Positions 40,939-50,395 of a DNA stretch of 64,000 bases are shown in pieces; within the stretch, counting starts at the first letter, position 1; each line of letters starts with the position of its first letter. The translations under genes and the position numbers were made by a program. The notes beneath the pieces are model-generated. The model did not search any database and was not told the DNA's origin. It saw nothing but the letters and a program-made list of their open reading frames with translations. Source of the stretch: TMP-7 sp038212445. Its GTDB lineage: Bacteria > Acidobacteriota > Terriglobia > Bryobacterales > Bryobacteraceae. The DNA lies in assembly GCA_038212445.1 (NCBI GenBank), contig JBBQUM010000010.1, forward strand, positions 147,199 through 211,198, read 5' to 3'.

Positions 40939-42950
40939 TGGGCTTCTTCGCTCCCTGGTTTCTCGCGGGCATGGCCGCCATCGGGCTGCCGTTGTGGATC
41001 CACCTGCTGAGGCAGCACAAGAGCGTGCCCAAGCCTTTTGCCTCGTTGATGTTCTTTGAGCGTCGGATTCAGAGCTCGGTAAAGCACAAGCGCCTGAAGT
41101 TCTACGCTCTGCTGGCGCTGCGCATCGCGATGCTCCTGCTGCTGGCGCTGCTGTTCGCCAACCCCTTCATCAACCGGGCTGGGAATGGGGCTGGAGGCCG
41201 CAAGCTGACGCTAATCGCAGTCGATCGGTCGTTCTCTATGCGGTATGGCAATCATCTTGAGACGGCGAAGACGGATGCTCTCGGAGTGGCGTCTAGTGCC
41301 GCGAAAGCCCAAGTGGTGGGCCTGTCGAACCGTGTAGACCTGCTGAGCGAGCCGACAACTGACCGGGGTGCGATGGCCAACGCCATCCGCGGCATAACGG
41401 CAGGGGACGGCGCAAGCTCGTACGGCGAACTGGCGCGGTATCTGCGCGCGCTCCCGAAGTCGGCGGGGATGCCTGTCGAGGCGCATTTCTTCACCGACAT
41501 GCAGAAGACCTCGATGCCTCCGGCGTTCTCTGACCTGGCGCTGGCCGATGACCTCAAATTGGTGCTGCATCCCATCGCGCCGAAAGATGCCGCCCCAAAC
41601 TGGGTAGTGGAGAGCGTGAGCGCTCCGCCGCGGGTGTTCAGCGGCAAGAAGGGGAAGGTCCAGGCGACCATCGCCGGTTTTCAAGCGCCCAAGTCGCGTA
41701 AGAACGTCTCGCTGGTGGTAAACGACAAGACTCTCGAGACCAAGCCTGTGGACGTGCCGGAGAACGGTCGAATCCAGGTGGAGTTTCTGACGCTTGAAGC
41801 GAATTACGGCATGAATCGCGGCGAGGTCCGGATCGACAGCAGCGATCAGTTGCCGGCCGATGACCATTACCGGTTTTCGGTAGAGCGCGCGGATCCCGCC
41901 AAGATCCTGTTCATACACGAGCAGCGTCAGGGACCGCTGTTCTTCCGCACTGCGATCGACAGCGCGGCCGATGCCGGCTTTGACGTGGAATCGGTGTCTC
42001 CCGAGCAAGCCTCCAACCTGCCGCTTGATAAGTACGCCTACGCGGTCCTGTCCGCGGTTGGATCCGTGCCTGACTCGCTTGAGAGGCGGCTGAAGGAATA
42101 CGTGAGTTCGGGTCGAGGACTGCTGGTGACGCTCGGTTCGGCGTCGGTTGCTTTAGGGCACGTGCCTGTCAGCGGCGACCGCGTAGGCGACACACGTTAT
42201 TCGGCTCGCGAGGGCGACCGGTTTCAGACCGCTACCGATATTGACCGCTCGCATCCAGCCATGCAGCGCAGCAGCTTCGAGGGGGTTCGGTTCTATCAGA
42301 CCGTCAAGGTGGATGAGACACAGGCCCGGGTGCTGGCACGTTTGAGCGACCGCAGTCCGCTGGTGCTTGACCACAAAGTAGGCGAAGGCCGGGTGATCAT
42401 CTTTGCGTCTACCTTCGACAACATCGCCAACGACCTGCCGATTCACGCCGCCTTCGTGCCGTTTGTCGAGCAGGTGTCCTGGTACCTCGAGGGCGGGGAA
42501 TCAGCCCGGGGGACGCAGGCGGTGGGGTCCTACGTTGAACTCAGAACGAACAAAGACCGGGCCGCCGCAGCGGAGGTTCTGGACCCGGACGGCAAACGGG
42601 TGCTTAACCTGAACGAGGCAACTACGGCGCGGACTTTCCAGTTTGACCGGGAAGGATTCTTCACCGTGAGGCCGGCCAGCGGGCATCAGCAACTTGTTGC
42701 GGTGAACGCCGACCGCCGCGAGTCGGACCTGACGACGGTGCCGGCAGAGACCCTCGCGTTGTGGCAGGGCACCCCGACAAATGTACCTGGCAGTACTATT
42801 GCCACTGGCGCTGAGGAAGTTCCTCAGTCATTCTGGAAGTACCTGTTGGCTGCACTACTGGGTGTCGCGCTGGCCGAGTCGATTTTGGCCAACCGCTTCG
42901 CGACCGCCGCCGGAGACGAGAAGAGGGAGGTTCGCAAACTAGCCGCATGA
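40938..42950 (+). CDS. BatA-type membrane protein with von Willebrand-like domain
   Basis: Starts at GTG 40938, in the last base of the DUF58 stop. The 670-residue protein opens with the BatA N-terminal membrane pair (FFAPWFLAGMAAIGLPLWIHLLRQHKSVPKPFASLMFF, FYALLALRIAMLLLLALLFANPF). A von Willebrand-like segment has LIAVDRSFSM (DxSxS). A beta-sandwich follows, then a GATase-like fold near 325-520 with YVSSGRGLLVTLGSAS, and a last helix before the cytoplasmic tail (YLLAALLGVALAESILANRF). It works with MoxR and DUF58. Its stop overlaps the DUF4175 start (ATGA). Confidence 0.9.
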   Translation: MGFFAPWFLAGMAAIGLPLWIHLLRQHKSVPKPFASLMFFERRIQSSVKHKRLKFYALLALRIAMLLLLALLFANPFINRAGNGAGGRKLTLIAVDRSFSMRYGNHLETAKTDALGVASSAAKAQVVGLSNRVDLLSEPTTDRGAMANAIRGITAGDGASSYGELARYLRALPKSAGMPVEAHFFTDMQKTSMPPAFSDLALADDLKLVLHPIAPKDAAPNWVVESVSAPPRVFSGKKGKVQATIAGFQAPKSRKNVSLVVNDKTLETKPVDVPENGRIQVEFLTLEANYGMNRGEVRIDSSDQLPADDHYRFSVERADPAKILFIHEQRQGPLFFRTAIDSAADAGFDVESVSPEQASNLPLDKYAYAVLSAVGSVPDSLERRLKEYVSSGRGLLVTLGSASVALGHVPVSGDRVGDTRYSAREGDRFQTATDIDRSHPAMQRSSFEGVRFYQTVKVDETQARVLARLSDRSPLVLDHKVGEGRVIIFASTFDNIANDLPIHAAFVPFVEQVSWYLEGGESARGTQAVGSYVELRTNKDRAAAAEVLDPDGKRVLNLNEATTARTFQFDREGFFTVRPASGHQQLVAVNADRRESDLTTVPAETLALWQGTPTNVPGSTIATGAEEVPQSFWKYLLAALLGVALAESILANRFATAAGDEKREVRKLAA

Positions 42951-45900
42951 ACCCACTGGACAACGTCAATCAATATCTGCACGGCCTGGAGCGCCGGCTC
43001 AAGATGTTCGCGCTGTCGCGGGGGTCGGCGGTTACGGCCGTCGTGGCTCTCGGCGTGACGGTGCTGATGGTGTTTCTCACGAACCACTACGCCTTCTCGT
43101 CCACCAGCTTGTTTTGGGCGCGGCTGATCCTTTTCGTCTCGCTGGGCGCCGCTGTAGCGCTCGGTTTGGTGCTGCCGTTCCTGCGGATTAATCGCCGCGG
43201 CGCAGCGCGCCAGGTGGAGAAGGAGTTTCCGCAGTTTGAACAGAGGCTGTTGACGCTGGCCGAACGTAAGGCCGACCCAGCCGATCCGTTCACCGCGCTG
43301 CTCGCTTCTGATGCGGCCGAGGTGGCCAAATCCACACAGCCATCGCGGGTGGCGCCGGCCAACCGGTTCGCCGCCTTGTTGCTGTCAACGGCTGCGGCCG
43401 CGGGAGTGCTGGTGTGGCTCATCCTGGCCGGGCCAGGCTACATGGGTCATGGCGCGTCGCTGTTGTGGGCGGGCGTGGGAAAGAACGGAAGCACGTCGAC
43501 GTTCTACGACATCATCGTGACGCCGGGCGATTTCACGGTTCGCCGGAGAGCGGATCAGATGGTGACCGCCGAGTTAGTGGGTTACGATTCGCGGAACGTC
43601 CGATTGAAGGCGAAGTTCGACGGAACATCGAAGTGGGAAGACGTTCAGATGGTGCCCCGGCCGGGCGCGCCGGGATTTGAGTTTGTGCTGGCGGCCGTAC
43701 CGAATGCTGTCGAGTATTACGTTGAGGCCGGTCCGCTCATGTCGAAGCACTTCAAGCTGAATGTGATCGACCTGCCGAACATTCAGAAGGTAAAGGTCAC
43801 CTACAAGTACCCGTCTTGGACAGGCATGAAGCCCACGGTGGAAGATCCGGGTGGAGACCTGCGCGCTGTCGAAGGTACAGTAGCCGAAGTGCAGATCCAA
43901 ACCGACCGTCCGTTGTCGCAGGGCATTGTTGCGCTCGATGGCGAGAAACGCCTCGGGCTGAGCGGCGAGGGCAATACGTACAAGGTGGAGGTTCCGATTC
44001 AGAAGGACGGGATGTATCACTTTGCAGTGATGGACCGGGCGCAGGAAGTGCGGCTGTCCGATGACTATTTCATCGAAGCGCGGAAGGACAATCCACCGAC
44101 GTTGAAGGTGTCAAAGCCGGGCCGGGACGCCAAGGTTAGCCCGATTGAAGAGGTTGGGGTGACGGTGGAGGCCGAGGATGATTTCGGTCTGCACGAGGTG
44201 ACGCTGCACTACTCGGTGAATGGCGGCGATGAGAAGACGGTGAACCTCGGCGGCGGCGGAAAGAAGGAAGTCCGCGGCGGGACCACGCTGTTCCTGGAAG
44301 ACAGCAAGCTGGTACCGGGCGACGTGATCGCTCTGTATGCGACGGCGAAGGACGCGCGCAACCAGACCAAGTCGGACATCTACTTTATCGAGGCTCAGCC
44401 GTTTGAGCGAAACTACTCGCAGTCGCAGCAGCAGGGCGGCGGCGGTGGCGGTGGGGCGCAGGACGAGGACGGCAAGGAGATCTCGAAGCGTCAGAAGGAG
44501 ATCATTGCCGCGACGTGGAATGAGACGCGCGGACAGGCGTCGAAGAACTCCACCGAGTCGGCGGAGAATGCGCGGTTCCTGACCGAGGTCCAGAACAAGT
44601 TGAAGGACCAGGCGAAGTCGCTGTCTGAGCGTGCCAAGAGCCGGCAGATCGCCGGAACAAACGCCGAGTTCCAGAGTTTCATCAAGAGCATGGACGAGGC
44701 GGCGAAGGAGATGTCGGCGGCTGCGGACAAGCTGAAGTCGCAGGGCTGGAAAGATGCGCTTCCTGCCGAGCAGCGGGCGCTGCAGAACCTGTTGCGTGCC
44801 GAGGCAACGTTCAAGGACATTCAGGTAGCGTTTGGCAACAAGGGCGGTGGCGGCGGAGGTGGCGGCGGCGCTGCGCGCGATCTCGACAACCTCTTCGATC
44901 TTGAACTCGATACCGAGAAGAACCAGTATGAGACGGGCCAGCAGAGCGCTTCTTCCGATCAGCGGCAGAAGGAGATCGACGAGGCTCTTCAGAAGCTGGA
45001 GCAATTGGCGCGGCGGCAGCAGGAACTGGCGCAGCAACAGCAGCAGAAGCAGCAGAACTTCGATCAGCGGTGGCAGCAGGAGCAGCTTCGCCGTGAGGCG
45101 GAACAACTGCGGCAGAAGCTGGAGCAGTTGACGAAGGGGCAGCAAAGCCAGCAAGGCCAGCAGCAGGGACAGCAGAGCCAGTCGGGCCAACAGCAGGGGC
45201 AGCAACAGGGCCAGCAGTCGTCGGGTTCGCAGTCCGGATCGCAGTCGGGCCAGCAGGGTTCGCAGTCGGCTCAGCAATCTGCCCAGCAATCTGCCCAGCA
45301 GCAGAGGATGCAGCGGAGCGCGGCTCAGGCGAACAACGAGCAGCGGTTGAAGCAGGCATTCGACCGGGTGCAGCAGGCCACCGATGATATGCGTCGCGCG
45401 GCAAGTTCTCCGGAGCAGCGGGACGCGGGTGCGCGGCGTGCGTCCGACCGGTTGAACGAGGCCAAGGACCTGATGCGCGGAATACGGCAGCAGCAGACGT
45501 CGAACCAGCTTGGGGATCTGTCGCAGCGGGCCGAGAAGCTGGCTGGCGAGCAGCAGGAATTCTACAATCGCATGCGCCGCCAGTTTGGCAGCGGGCAGTC
45601 TGCGGCGCCGGGCGGCTCTCCCAAGGAGTTGGAGCAGCTGGCGCAGGACAAAGAGCGTATGGCGAAGGATCTCGAGGGGCTTGAGCGGGACACGCAGCGG
45701 TCGGCGCGCGATCTGGCGTCCACTCAGCCAAAGGCGTCCTCGAAGCTGCGGGATGCGGTGAGTGCGCTGCAGCAGGACGAGGTTCCGTTGCGGATGAAGT
45801 ACTCGGCGAACTACATCCGTCAAGGCAAGGGCAGTTACATGGTGACCAGCGAGGCTGTGTCGGCGATGGCGATCGGCAAGATGCGCGACCAGATTAAGGA

Positions 45901-46720
45901 AGCGCAGGCGGCGTCGGAGAAGAACGGCGATAAGCAGCAGGCGGGCGGCGGGAACAAAGACAGCGAGACGGGCAAGGCGCTGGCCCAGGTGGAACGCTTG
46001 CGTGAGCAATTGGAGCGCGCGGCGCGGAATCAGCAGGGCAACGGGCAGCAGTCCGGGCAGAAGCAGGGACAGCAGTCGGGCGGCCAGCAGCCGGGTGGAC
46101 AGCAAGGCCAGCAGTCGGGCGGCACGCAGCCTGGACAGCAGCCGGGTGGTCAACAGCCAGGTCAGCAGGCGGGCGGCCAGCAACCGGGGCAGCAGCCGGG
46201 CAGCGGTCAGCGGGGCGGCGAGCAGAGCGGTCAACTGAGTCGTGGCGGTCAGCAGGCGGGGGATCCGCAGAGCGGTCAGGGATCGCGGAACCGGGGCGAT
46301 TTGCCGTCGCGGTCGGGGGAGGCTCCAATGAATCGCGGGGCGTTGGGTTCGGCGGGCGATGGAGGGGACAACCTGGAGCGCACGTATCGCGAGACGATCC
46401 GGGATCTTTCGCAACTCCGGCAGCAGCTTGGCGGGGGGACGGATTTAGGGCGCGATATTTCGGATTTTATCCGCGACCTGCAGAAGACGGATCCTTATGC
46501 GCTGGCCGGTCCTGCGCTGAGTGACCGGTTGCAGAAGGAAGTCTTGCCGGCGATGGAGCAATTGGAGTTGCAGCTCAGGCACAAGCTTGACGCGGAGAAC
46601 GGCGGGCAAGTTCGCAATCCGGCGGCGGAGCGGATACCGGCGGGGTATTCAGACAAGGTAGCGGACTACTTCCGTCGTCTAAGCGGCGGGTCGGCAGTCG
46701 CGCCGGCGCCGAAGAAATAG
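42947..46720 (+). CDS. DUF4175 membrane protein with Gln/Gly-rich low-complexity repeats
   Basis: A 1257-residue protein. Three N-terminal membrane helices (SAVTAVVALGVTVLMVFL, ILFVSLGAAVALGLVLPFL, LLSTAAAAGVLVWLILAG) precede beta domains at about 180-470. From about residue 490 on it is helical and charged: DEDGKEISKRQKEIIAATWNE, coiled coils, then long low-complexity tracts of Gln (QQQQKQQNFDQRWQQEQ, about 690-790) and GQQ/PGQQ repeats (about 1020-1100). Two poly-Gly runs (about 500 and 635) separate segments. The end (LQKEVLPAMEQLELQLRHKLD) is helical. It closes the cluster and may form a long periplasmic or cytoplasmic scaffold. Confidence 0.9.
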   Translation: MNPLDNVNQYLHGLERRLKMFALSRGSAVTAVVALGVTVLMVFLTNHYAFSSTSLFWARLILFVSLGAAVALGLVLPFLRINRRGAARQVEKEFPQFEQRLLTLAERKADPADPFTALLASDAAEVAKSTQPSRVAPANRFAALLLSTAAAAGVLVWLILAGPGYMGHGASLLWAGVGKNGSTSTFYDIIVTPGDFTVRRRADQMVTAELVGYDSRNVRLKAKFDGTSKWEDVQMVPRPGAPGFEFVLAAVPNAVEYYVEAGPLMSKHFKLNVIDLPNIQKVKVTYKYPSWTGMKPTVEDPGGDLRAVEGTVAEVQIQTDRPLSQGIVALDGEKRLGLSGEGNTYKVEVPIQKDGMYHFAVMDRAQEVRLSDDYFIEARKDNPPTLKVSKPGRDAKVSPIEEVGVTVEAEDDFGLHEVTLHYSVNGGDEKTVNLGGGGKKEVRGGTTLFLEDSKLVPGDVIALYATAKDARNQTKSDIYFIEAQPFERNYSQSQQQGGGGGGGAQDEDGKEISKRQKEIIAATWNETRGQASKNSTESAENARFLTEVQNKLKDQAKSLSERAKSRQIAGTNAEFQSFIKSMDEAAKEMSAAADKLKSQGWKDALPAEQRALQNLLRAEATFKDIQVAFGNKGGGGGGGGGAARDLDNLFDLELDTEKNQYETGQQSASSDQRQKEIDEALQKLEQLARRQQELAQQQQQKQQNFDQRWQQEQLRREAEQLRQKLEQLTKGQQSQQGQQQGQQSQSGQQQGQQQGQQSSGSQSGSQSGQQGSQSAQQSAQQSAQQQRMQRSAAQANNEQRLKQAFDRVQQATDDMRRAASSPEQRDAGARRASDRLNEAKDLMRGIRQQQTSNQLGDLSQRAEKLAGEQQEFYNRMRRQFGSGQSAAPGGSPKELEQLAQDKERMAKDLEGLERDTQRSARDLASTQPKASSKLRDAVSALQQDEVPLRMKYSANYIRQGKGSYMVTSEAVSAMAIGKMRDQIKEAQAASEKNGDKQQAGGGNKDSETGKALAQVERLREQLERAARNQQGNGQQSGQKQGQQSGGQQPGGQQGQQSGGTQPGQQPGGQQPGQQAGGQQPGQQPGSGQRGGEQSGQLSRGGQQAGDPQSGQGSRNRGDLPSRSGEAPMNRGALGSAGDGGDNLERTYRETIRDLSQLRQQLGGGTDLGRDISDFIRDLQKTDPYALAGPALSDRLQKEVLPAMEQLELQLRHKLDAENGGQVRNPAAERIPAGYSDKVADYFRRLSGGSAVAPAPKK

Positions 46721-46787
46721 GCGCTCAGCGCGCTTTGCATTTTCCTCATCTTTACCTACAGTTCGCGCGGTTGAAACCTCGCCTAGG

Positions 46788-46920
46788 ATTCGGTGTTTGA
46801 CACGGGTTTTTCTGGTGCGAATTGGACGGCTGGAACTCCGTGTCCGACACGGGAGCTAAGGCCGGTCTGATTCATAAGCGAAGGGCTAGAGAAGATACAT
46901 CGGTCTCTGACACCGATTTT
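46788..46920. repeat. REP-like palindromes downstream of the MoxR cluster
   Basis: Three related units occur: CGGTGTTTGACACGGG near 46791, the perfect palindrome CCGTGTCCGACACGG near 46840, and ATCGGTCTCTGACACCGAT at 46899-46917, which matches the core at 8263-8281. The last lies inside the 3' end of the next gene and supplies part of its C-terminus. The 151 bases between the convergent genes hold nothing else that I can identify. A REP family is the best reading; a terminator role is possible. Confidence 0.72.
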
Positions 46921-47402
46921 TGTAGGGGCGGCGTGGGGAGCGAAACGAAGCCAATTGGGGTTGGCATGCTGCGGACGGCGGCTTTGGCGCGGGTGGATTG
47001 GCGGCGCTGGAGGTCCTGGCGGGCGCGGGTATAGCAGCGCTCGATGCGGGACATGTAGCGCTGGAGGTTCATGAAGACGCGATCGGTCATGGCGGCGCCC
47101 AGGTCGATTTTTTCGAGCAGCTGACTTTCGGCGCGGCGGGCGCGTTCGAGGCGCCACCAGTTCTGCGCGATTTCTTCAACCAGCATGGCCTCCATTTCGC
47201 CTGCCGGTTTCAACTCCGCGACCAGACTGTTGCGGAGCGACTCGTAGTGCACAGGATCTTCACCTCTGATGACGATCTGTTTTCCGGTAAGACCGTGCCG
47301 GGTGGCATTGTATTTCGAAGCGTTTATGCCTTCGGCGGTTCTTGGACCGGTGCTCGACAGCGCGTTCACCTGGTTTGCCTGGATCTGACTGGTGGTTGCC
47401 AT
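46872..47402 (-). CDS. Hypothetical protein of the QIQANQVNALSSTGPRTAEG type, C-terminus encoded by a REP-like repeat
   Basis: A 176-residue protein with a strong GGGAGAG ribosome site. The start TSQIQANQVNALSSTGPRTAEGINASKYNATRHGLTG is shared by many unnamed proteins of Acidobacteria and Planctomycetes, in my recollection often near repeats. The middle is a helical bundle (LVEEIAQNWWRLERARRAESQLLEKI). The last 17 residues (LQKSVSETDVSSLALRL) come from the repeat at 46899-46920 and read as added sequence, so the natural end may have been changed. No function is known. Confidence 0.78.
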   Translation of the reverse strand: MATTSQIQANQVNALSSTGPRTAEGINASKYNATRHGLTGKQIVIRGEDPVHYESLRNSLVAELKPAGEMEAMLVEEIAQNWWRLERARRAESQLLEKIDLGAAMTDRVFMNLQRYMSRIERCYTRARQDLQRRQSTRAKAAVRSMPTPIGFVSLPTPPLQKSVSETDVSSLALRL

Positions 47403-47511
47403 AAAAGTCTCTCCCTGACTTCATTGGAGCAGGCGTTGTCAAGGAAATCGGGCTTCGGCGAGCGTAAGTGCTTGTGATCATTCAATCAAATATTTATGAA
47501 TCGCATGGCAG

Positions 47512-49617
47512 CTACGGCCTTCCGTCGATAAAAGACTTAATCTTCAAGATCAGATCCTGGTTTGGATCGTAGAGGGGCGTGAGGTAATCGTGGAAAGTTG
47601 AATCGGTGCTGCAAGTGAAGATCGGCCAAGTAAAGAGGGTCTTGGTGTGTGAGTAGTCCGGACTAGCAAAACTGCGGTCAGATGGTCCATTAGCGGCCGG
47701 CCAATCAAATCGAGCGCTCTGGTCGCACACAACGCCATCGTTGAATGGATTCTTGTCAGAACATCCCTCGATTCCGCGAGTCGGCGTGCTACATGCCCGC
47801 CCGGATGCGGCCATCCAGGTGGAGGGCAGGTGCAAGGCTGAGAGTGAGGTCCAGCGTGTGTTCAAGTCGAATAGGTACGAAGACAAGGCGATGGAGTGCG
47901 TCTCGTCTTTCCAATCCTTGCAGTCAATACGATCGAGTAGCACGTTGCAAAACGGGCTATCTTGCGACGCGTTCCGCAGGTCGCCGAACATCTGACGGAC
48001 CAGAGGTGCGCACCGAAAGTAATCATCGATGGTGTCATAAGGGTATCCAAGGTTGGGAGTGCCGAGGGTAATCAGTGCGGAGACGGTGCGGTTATCCAGA
48101 ACCTGGCCATAATTGTTGACTATCAAATCGCGCGCGACGAGACCGCCCATACTGTAGCCGACGAAGATAATATCGCTGGTGGTGTCACGAATGTAACTGG
48201 CTAGCTTTTCGCCGCCAGCCGGAATGGTGCAAGTGGACGGGCATAGCGGCTCAAGAAACGTGGATTGGTAGTTCGCGCACTCACCATAATCGAACCGTGC
48301 GTCAATCACGTACAGATCGGGATCCAAGGTTGCACGCAGTTTCAGACCGAGACTGGTGACACCGTCCGCCCCCTGTGCTATGCCATGGATGACGAAGACA
48401 GTTGTTTTCTCGATTTTGTTAATGGAAACGTCGTCGATGCACATTCCCGTGGGAGGAGACGCGCCGTCCTGAAAGACATCAAATACCGCCGTGACGGTCT
48501 GACCCCGGTAGCCGGCAAGGCTAATGCGCCGCTTCTTCCAGACGTTGTCGTTGTCGAGAACCAACATGAGGGTGGCGAGTTCGGTACCTTGGGCATCGAA
48601 TAGCCGGACGGCCTGGTATTGGGAGAGCGATCGCAGATCGGCGGCCGTTCCGCGTGTCCAGGCGCGATACCAGAATGACAGGGTGGAGGGGGTATCGGGG
48701 AGCGTAATCGTCTGGGAAATTGCCGATCGGGAGGGGAACGAGGATGAATCCGATGGAATTCCGAGGCAGGCTGAGGTGCTGCCTGTATGGGGATTGTCGC
48801 GGGAGAGAAGGGGCGCAGGCTGTGTTCCCCAGGCGGGAGTCGACCAACCGTCAAAACTGGACTCAAAGCCTGCATTTGAAAGGAGGTTTGGCGGAGTAGC
48901 CGTCGTGATGATGGATTGGGTGATCGGGCTGTAGTAGTTCACGTCGTTGTCCATATTGCTGACGTGAATCGACATGTATACTTTGGTGCCGACAGCAAGC
49001 GTGCCAACATAATCAGAAGGTCGAAAGGCCAAACCATAGCCGCCGTCGGTTGCCCCCTGCTCGTTTGCGGTGGCCGAATGTCGGCTGAGTGTCGCGACGG
49101 TGGTTGGGTCGGTGTCTACATGGACGTGGCTGAAGGTGGCATTGTGGGCACCGAGGACACTCCAGGCGACGTTGATCCGCTCGCCGTTCGAGAACGTCGC
49201 AGGAGGCGTATCGAGCCAGCGAGCGCGAGAGCTGATTGTAAAGCGGGTCTCGCCCAGTTTCGCGCTGTTCAGCCAAACTTCTACTCTCCAGTCGCCGTCG
49301 GGGTAATCGGCGATGGCCAGGCCATGCGTGAAGGAGCAGGCACTGCCGGGAGGGCCATCGTACACGTCGTATCCAATCCAGACGCCGCCGTTGGACAAGT
49401 TGATCCAATGCCGTTCGATCGCGTCGCCGTACCGGAGGTTGTCGATCAGGTAGAACAGCGAAACCGAGTCCTGGATCGGCGTAAAAGTGGCCGACGCTTC
49501 GGGTACCGAGCAGTTGACGCCGGTATAAGGGCCGCTAAAGGTGACCAAACTACTGAGGGTGGCGGCGCTTACACTCCCTGCCAGAAGCAAGACGACCAAA
49601 AAGGGATGACCTGACAC
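47512..49617 (-). CDS. Secreted lipase/esterase with N-terminal beta-sandwich domains
   Basis: A 701-residue exported protein starting at GTG 49617 with a leader (FLVVLLLAGSVSAATLSS). The first 220 residues are beta-rich. Then a carbohydrate-binding-like jelly roll at about 240-400 (LLSNAGFESSFDGWSTP, SFWYRAWTRGTA, MCIDDVSIN), and from about 405 an alpha/beta hydrolase (TTVFVIHGIAQGADGV, the nucleophile elbow VGYSMGGLVARDL, ITLGTPNLGYP). The His of YSHTKTLFTWP is a likely third residue. The GYSMGG and TLGTPN pair resembles lipases of the PGAP1 or LipB group. It is alone with loose spacing. Confidence 0.88.
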   Translation of the reverse strand: MSGHPFLVVLLLAGSVSAATLSSLVTFSGPYTGVNCSVPEASATFTPIQDSVSLFYLIDNLRYGDAIERHWINLSNGGVWIGYDVYDGPPGSACSFTHGLAIADYPDGDWRVEVWLNSAKLGETRFTISSRARWLDTPPATFSNGERINVAWSVLGAHNATFSHVHVDTDPTTVATLSRHSATANEQGATDGGYGLAFRPSDYVGTLAVGTKVYMSIHVSNMDNDVNYYSPITQSIITTATPPNLLSNAGFESSFDGWSTPAWGTQPAPLLSRDNPHTGSTSACLGIPSDSSSFPSRSAISQTITLPDTPSTLSFWYRAWTRGTAADLRSLSQYQAVRLFDAQGTELATLMLVLDNDNVWKKRRISLAGYRGQTVTAVFDVFQDGASPPTGMCIDDVSINKIEKTTVFVIHGIAQGADGVTSLGLKLRATLDPDLYVIDARFDYGECANYQSTFLEPLCPSTCTIPAGGEKLASYIRDTTSDIIFVGYSMGGLVARDLIVNNYGQVLDNRTVSALITLGTPNLGYPYDTIDDYFRCAPLVRQMFGDLRNASQDSPFCNVLLDRIDCKDWKDETHSIALSSYLFDLNTRWTSLSALHLPSTWMAASGRACSTPTRGIEGCSDKNPFNDGVVCDQSARFDWPAANGPSDRSFASPDYSHTKTLFTWPIFTCSTDSTFHDYLTPLYDPNQDLILKIKSFIDGRP

Positions 49618-49633
49618 TGAGAGTCTCGAGAGG

Positions 49634-50137
49634 TCAGTTCTTTGCAGCGGCGACAGTTACGTCGTCGGCGACGAAAGCCTTCATGGTAGTGCCTTCCTTG
49701 ATCTCGATTTCCTTCCCGTGTTTAAAGATGCCGACGGGACCGAGCAGCACGGTTAGCGCGATGGCGGTACCCTGGGTGCTCTCACCTTCGCGGGAGCGGG
49801 TGCCGCGCAGCTTCACTTTTACGTCACCGACGCGAACATAGTCAAGCCGCATGTTCAAATCGCCACCCTTGCCCATTAATCCTGCGCGTTTGGCGTTGGT
49901 GATTATGCCAAGGGCGCGAGCGCCGGTCCTTGCCACTACCACCTCACCAACTTTGAGGTCCTCGTTCAGCACCAGGTTCACCGGATCTTCGGTCACCACG
50001 TTCCTGGAGCTGATGCTCTCGGCGAACCTGAGCTGGACCTCGACCCCTTCCTTCAGCACGAGCTGCTGAGCTAAGGCGTAAGTAGAGAGGATGCTGAGTG
50101 CTAAGCATCCCAGAAAAGCTCGTTGCAAGATTCTCAC
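49634..50137 (-). CDS. Secreted protein of unknown function
   Basis: I propose GTG at 50137 (AAAGGGCG upstream), giving 167 residues with a leader (RAFLGCLALSILSTYALAQQ); longer readings to 50236 add sequence without family character. The mature part is beta-rich: LVLKEGVEVQLRFAESISSRNVVTEDPVNLVLNEDLKVGEVVVARTGARALGIITNAKRAGLMGKGGDLNMRLDYVRVGDVKVKLRG. Repeated Val/Gly strands suggest a small beta barrel. I do not know the family. Confidence 0.7.
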   Translation of the reverse strand: MRILQRAFLGCLALSILSTYALAQQLVLKEGVEVQLRFAESISSRNVVTEDPVNLVLNEDLKVGEVVVARTGARALGIITNAKRAGLMGKGGDLNMRLDYVRVGDVKVKLRGTRSREGESTQGTAIALTVLLGPVGIFKHGKEIEIKEGTTMKAFVADDVTVAAAKN

Positions 50138-50395
50138 GTAAGAGCGCCCTTTCAGAACGGTCGAGTGTCGCTGTGTGGTGTCAGGCATGAGCGTAGAGCA
50201 GTGACCGGCGGACTGTCCAGATCCAGTACCGCGCATTCTTACGCAGAACTGCGAAATCGCGTGTTTGATACGTACGATTTTGCGACTACGCGGACAGTAA
50301 TCGTGATGCGCCTCACAATGATGTAGCTTGACGTGATCCTTTTTGCGAAGGCGGGCTTAGACAGGCGTTCAAATCAGGACTGAGAAAGCCCTGAT

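Noticed and set aside
44111..46414. A 767-residue open frame on the minus strand inside the DUF4175 gene, rich in Leu and Arg
   Set aside because: It mirrors the Gln/Gly repeat codons of the real gene, has no start context and no family-like motif.
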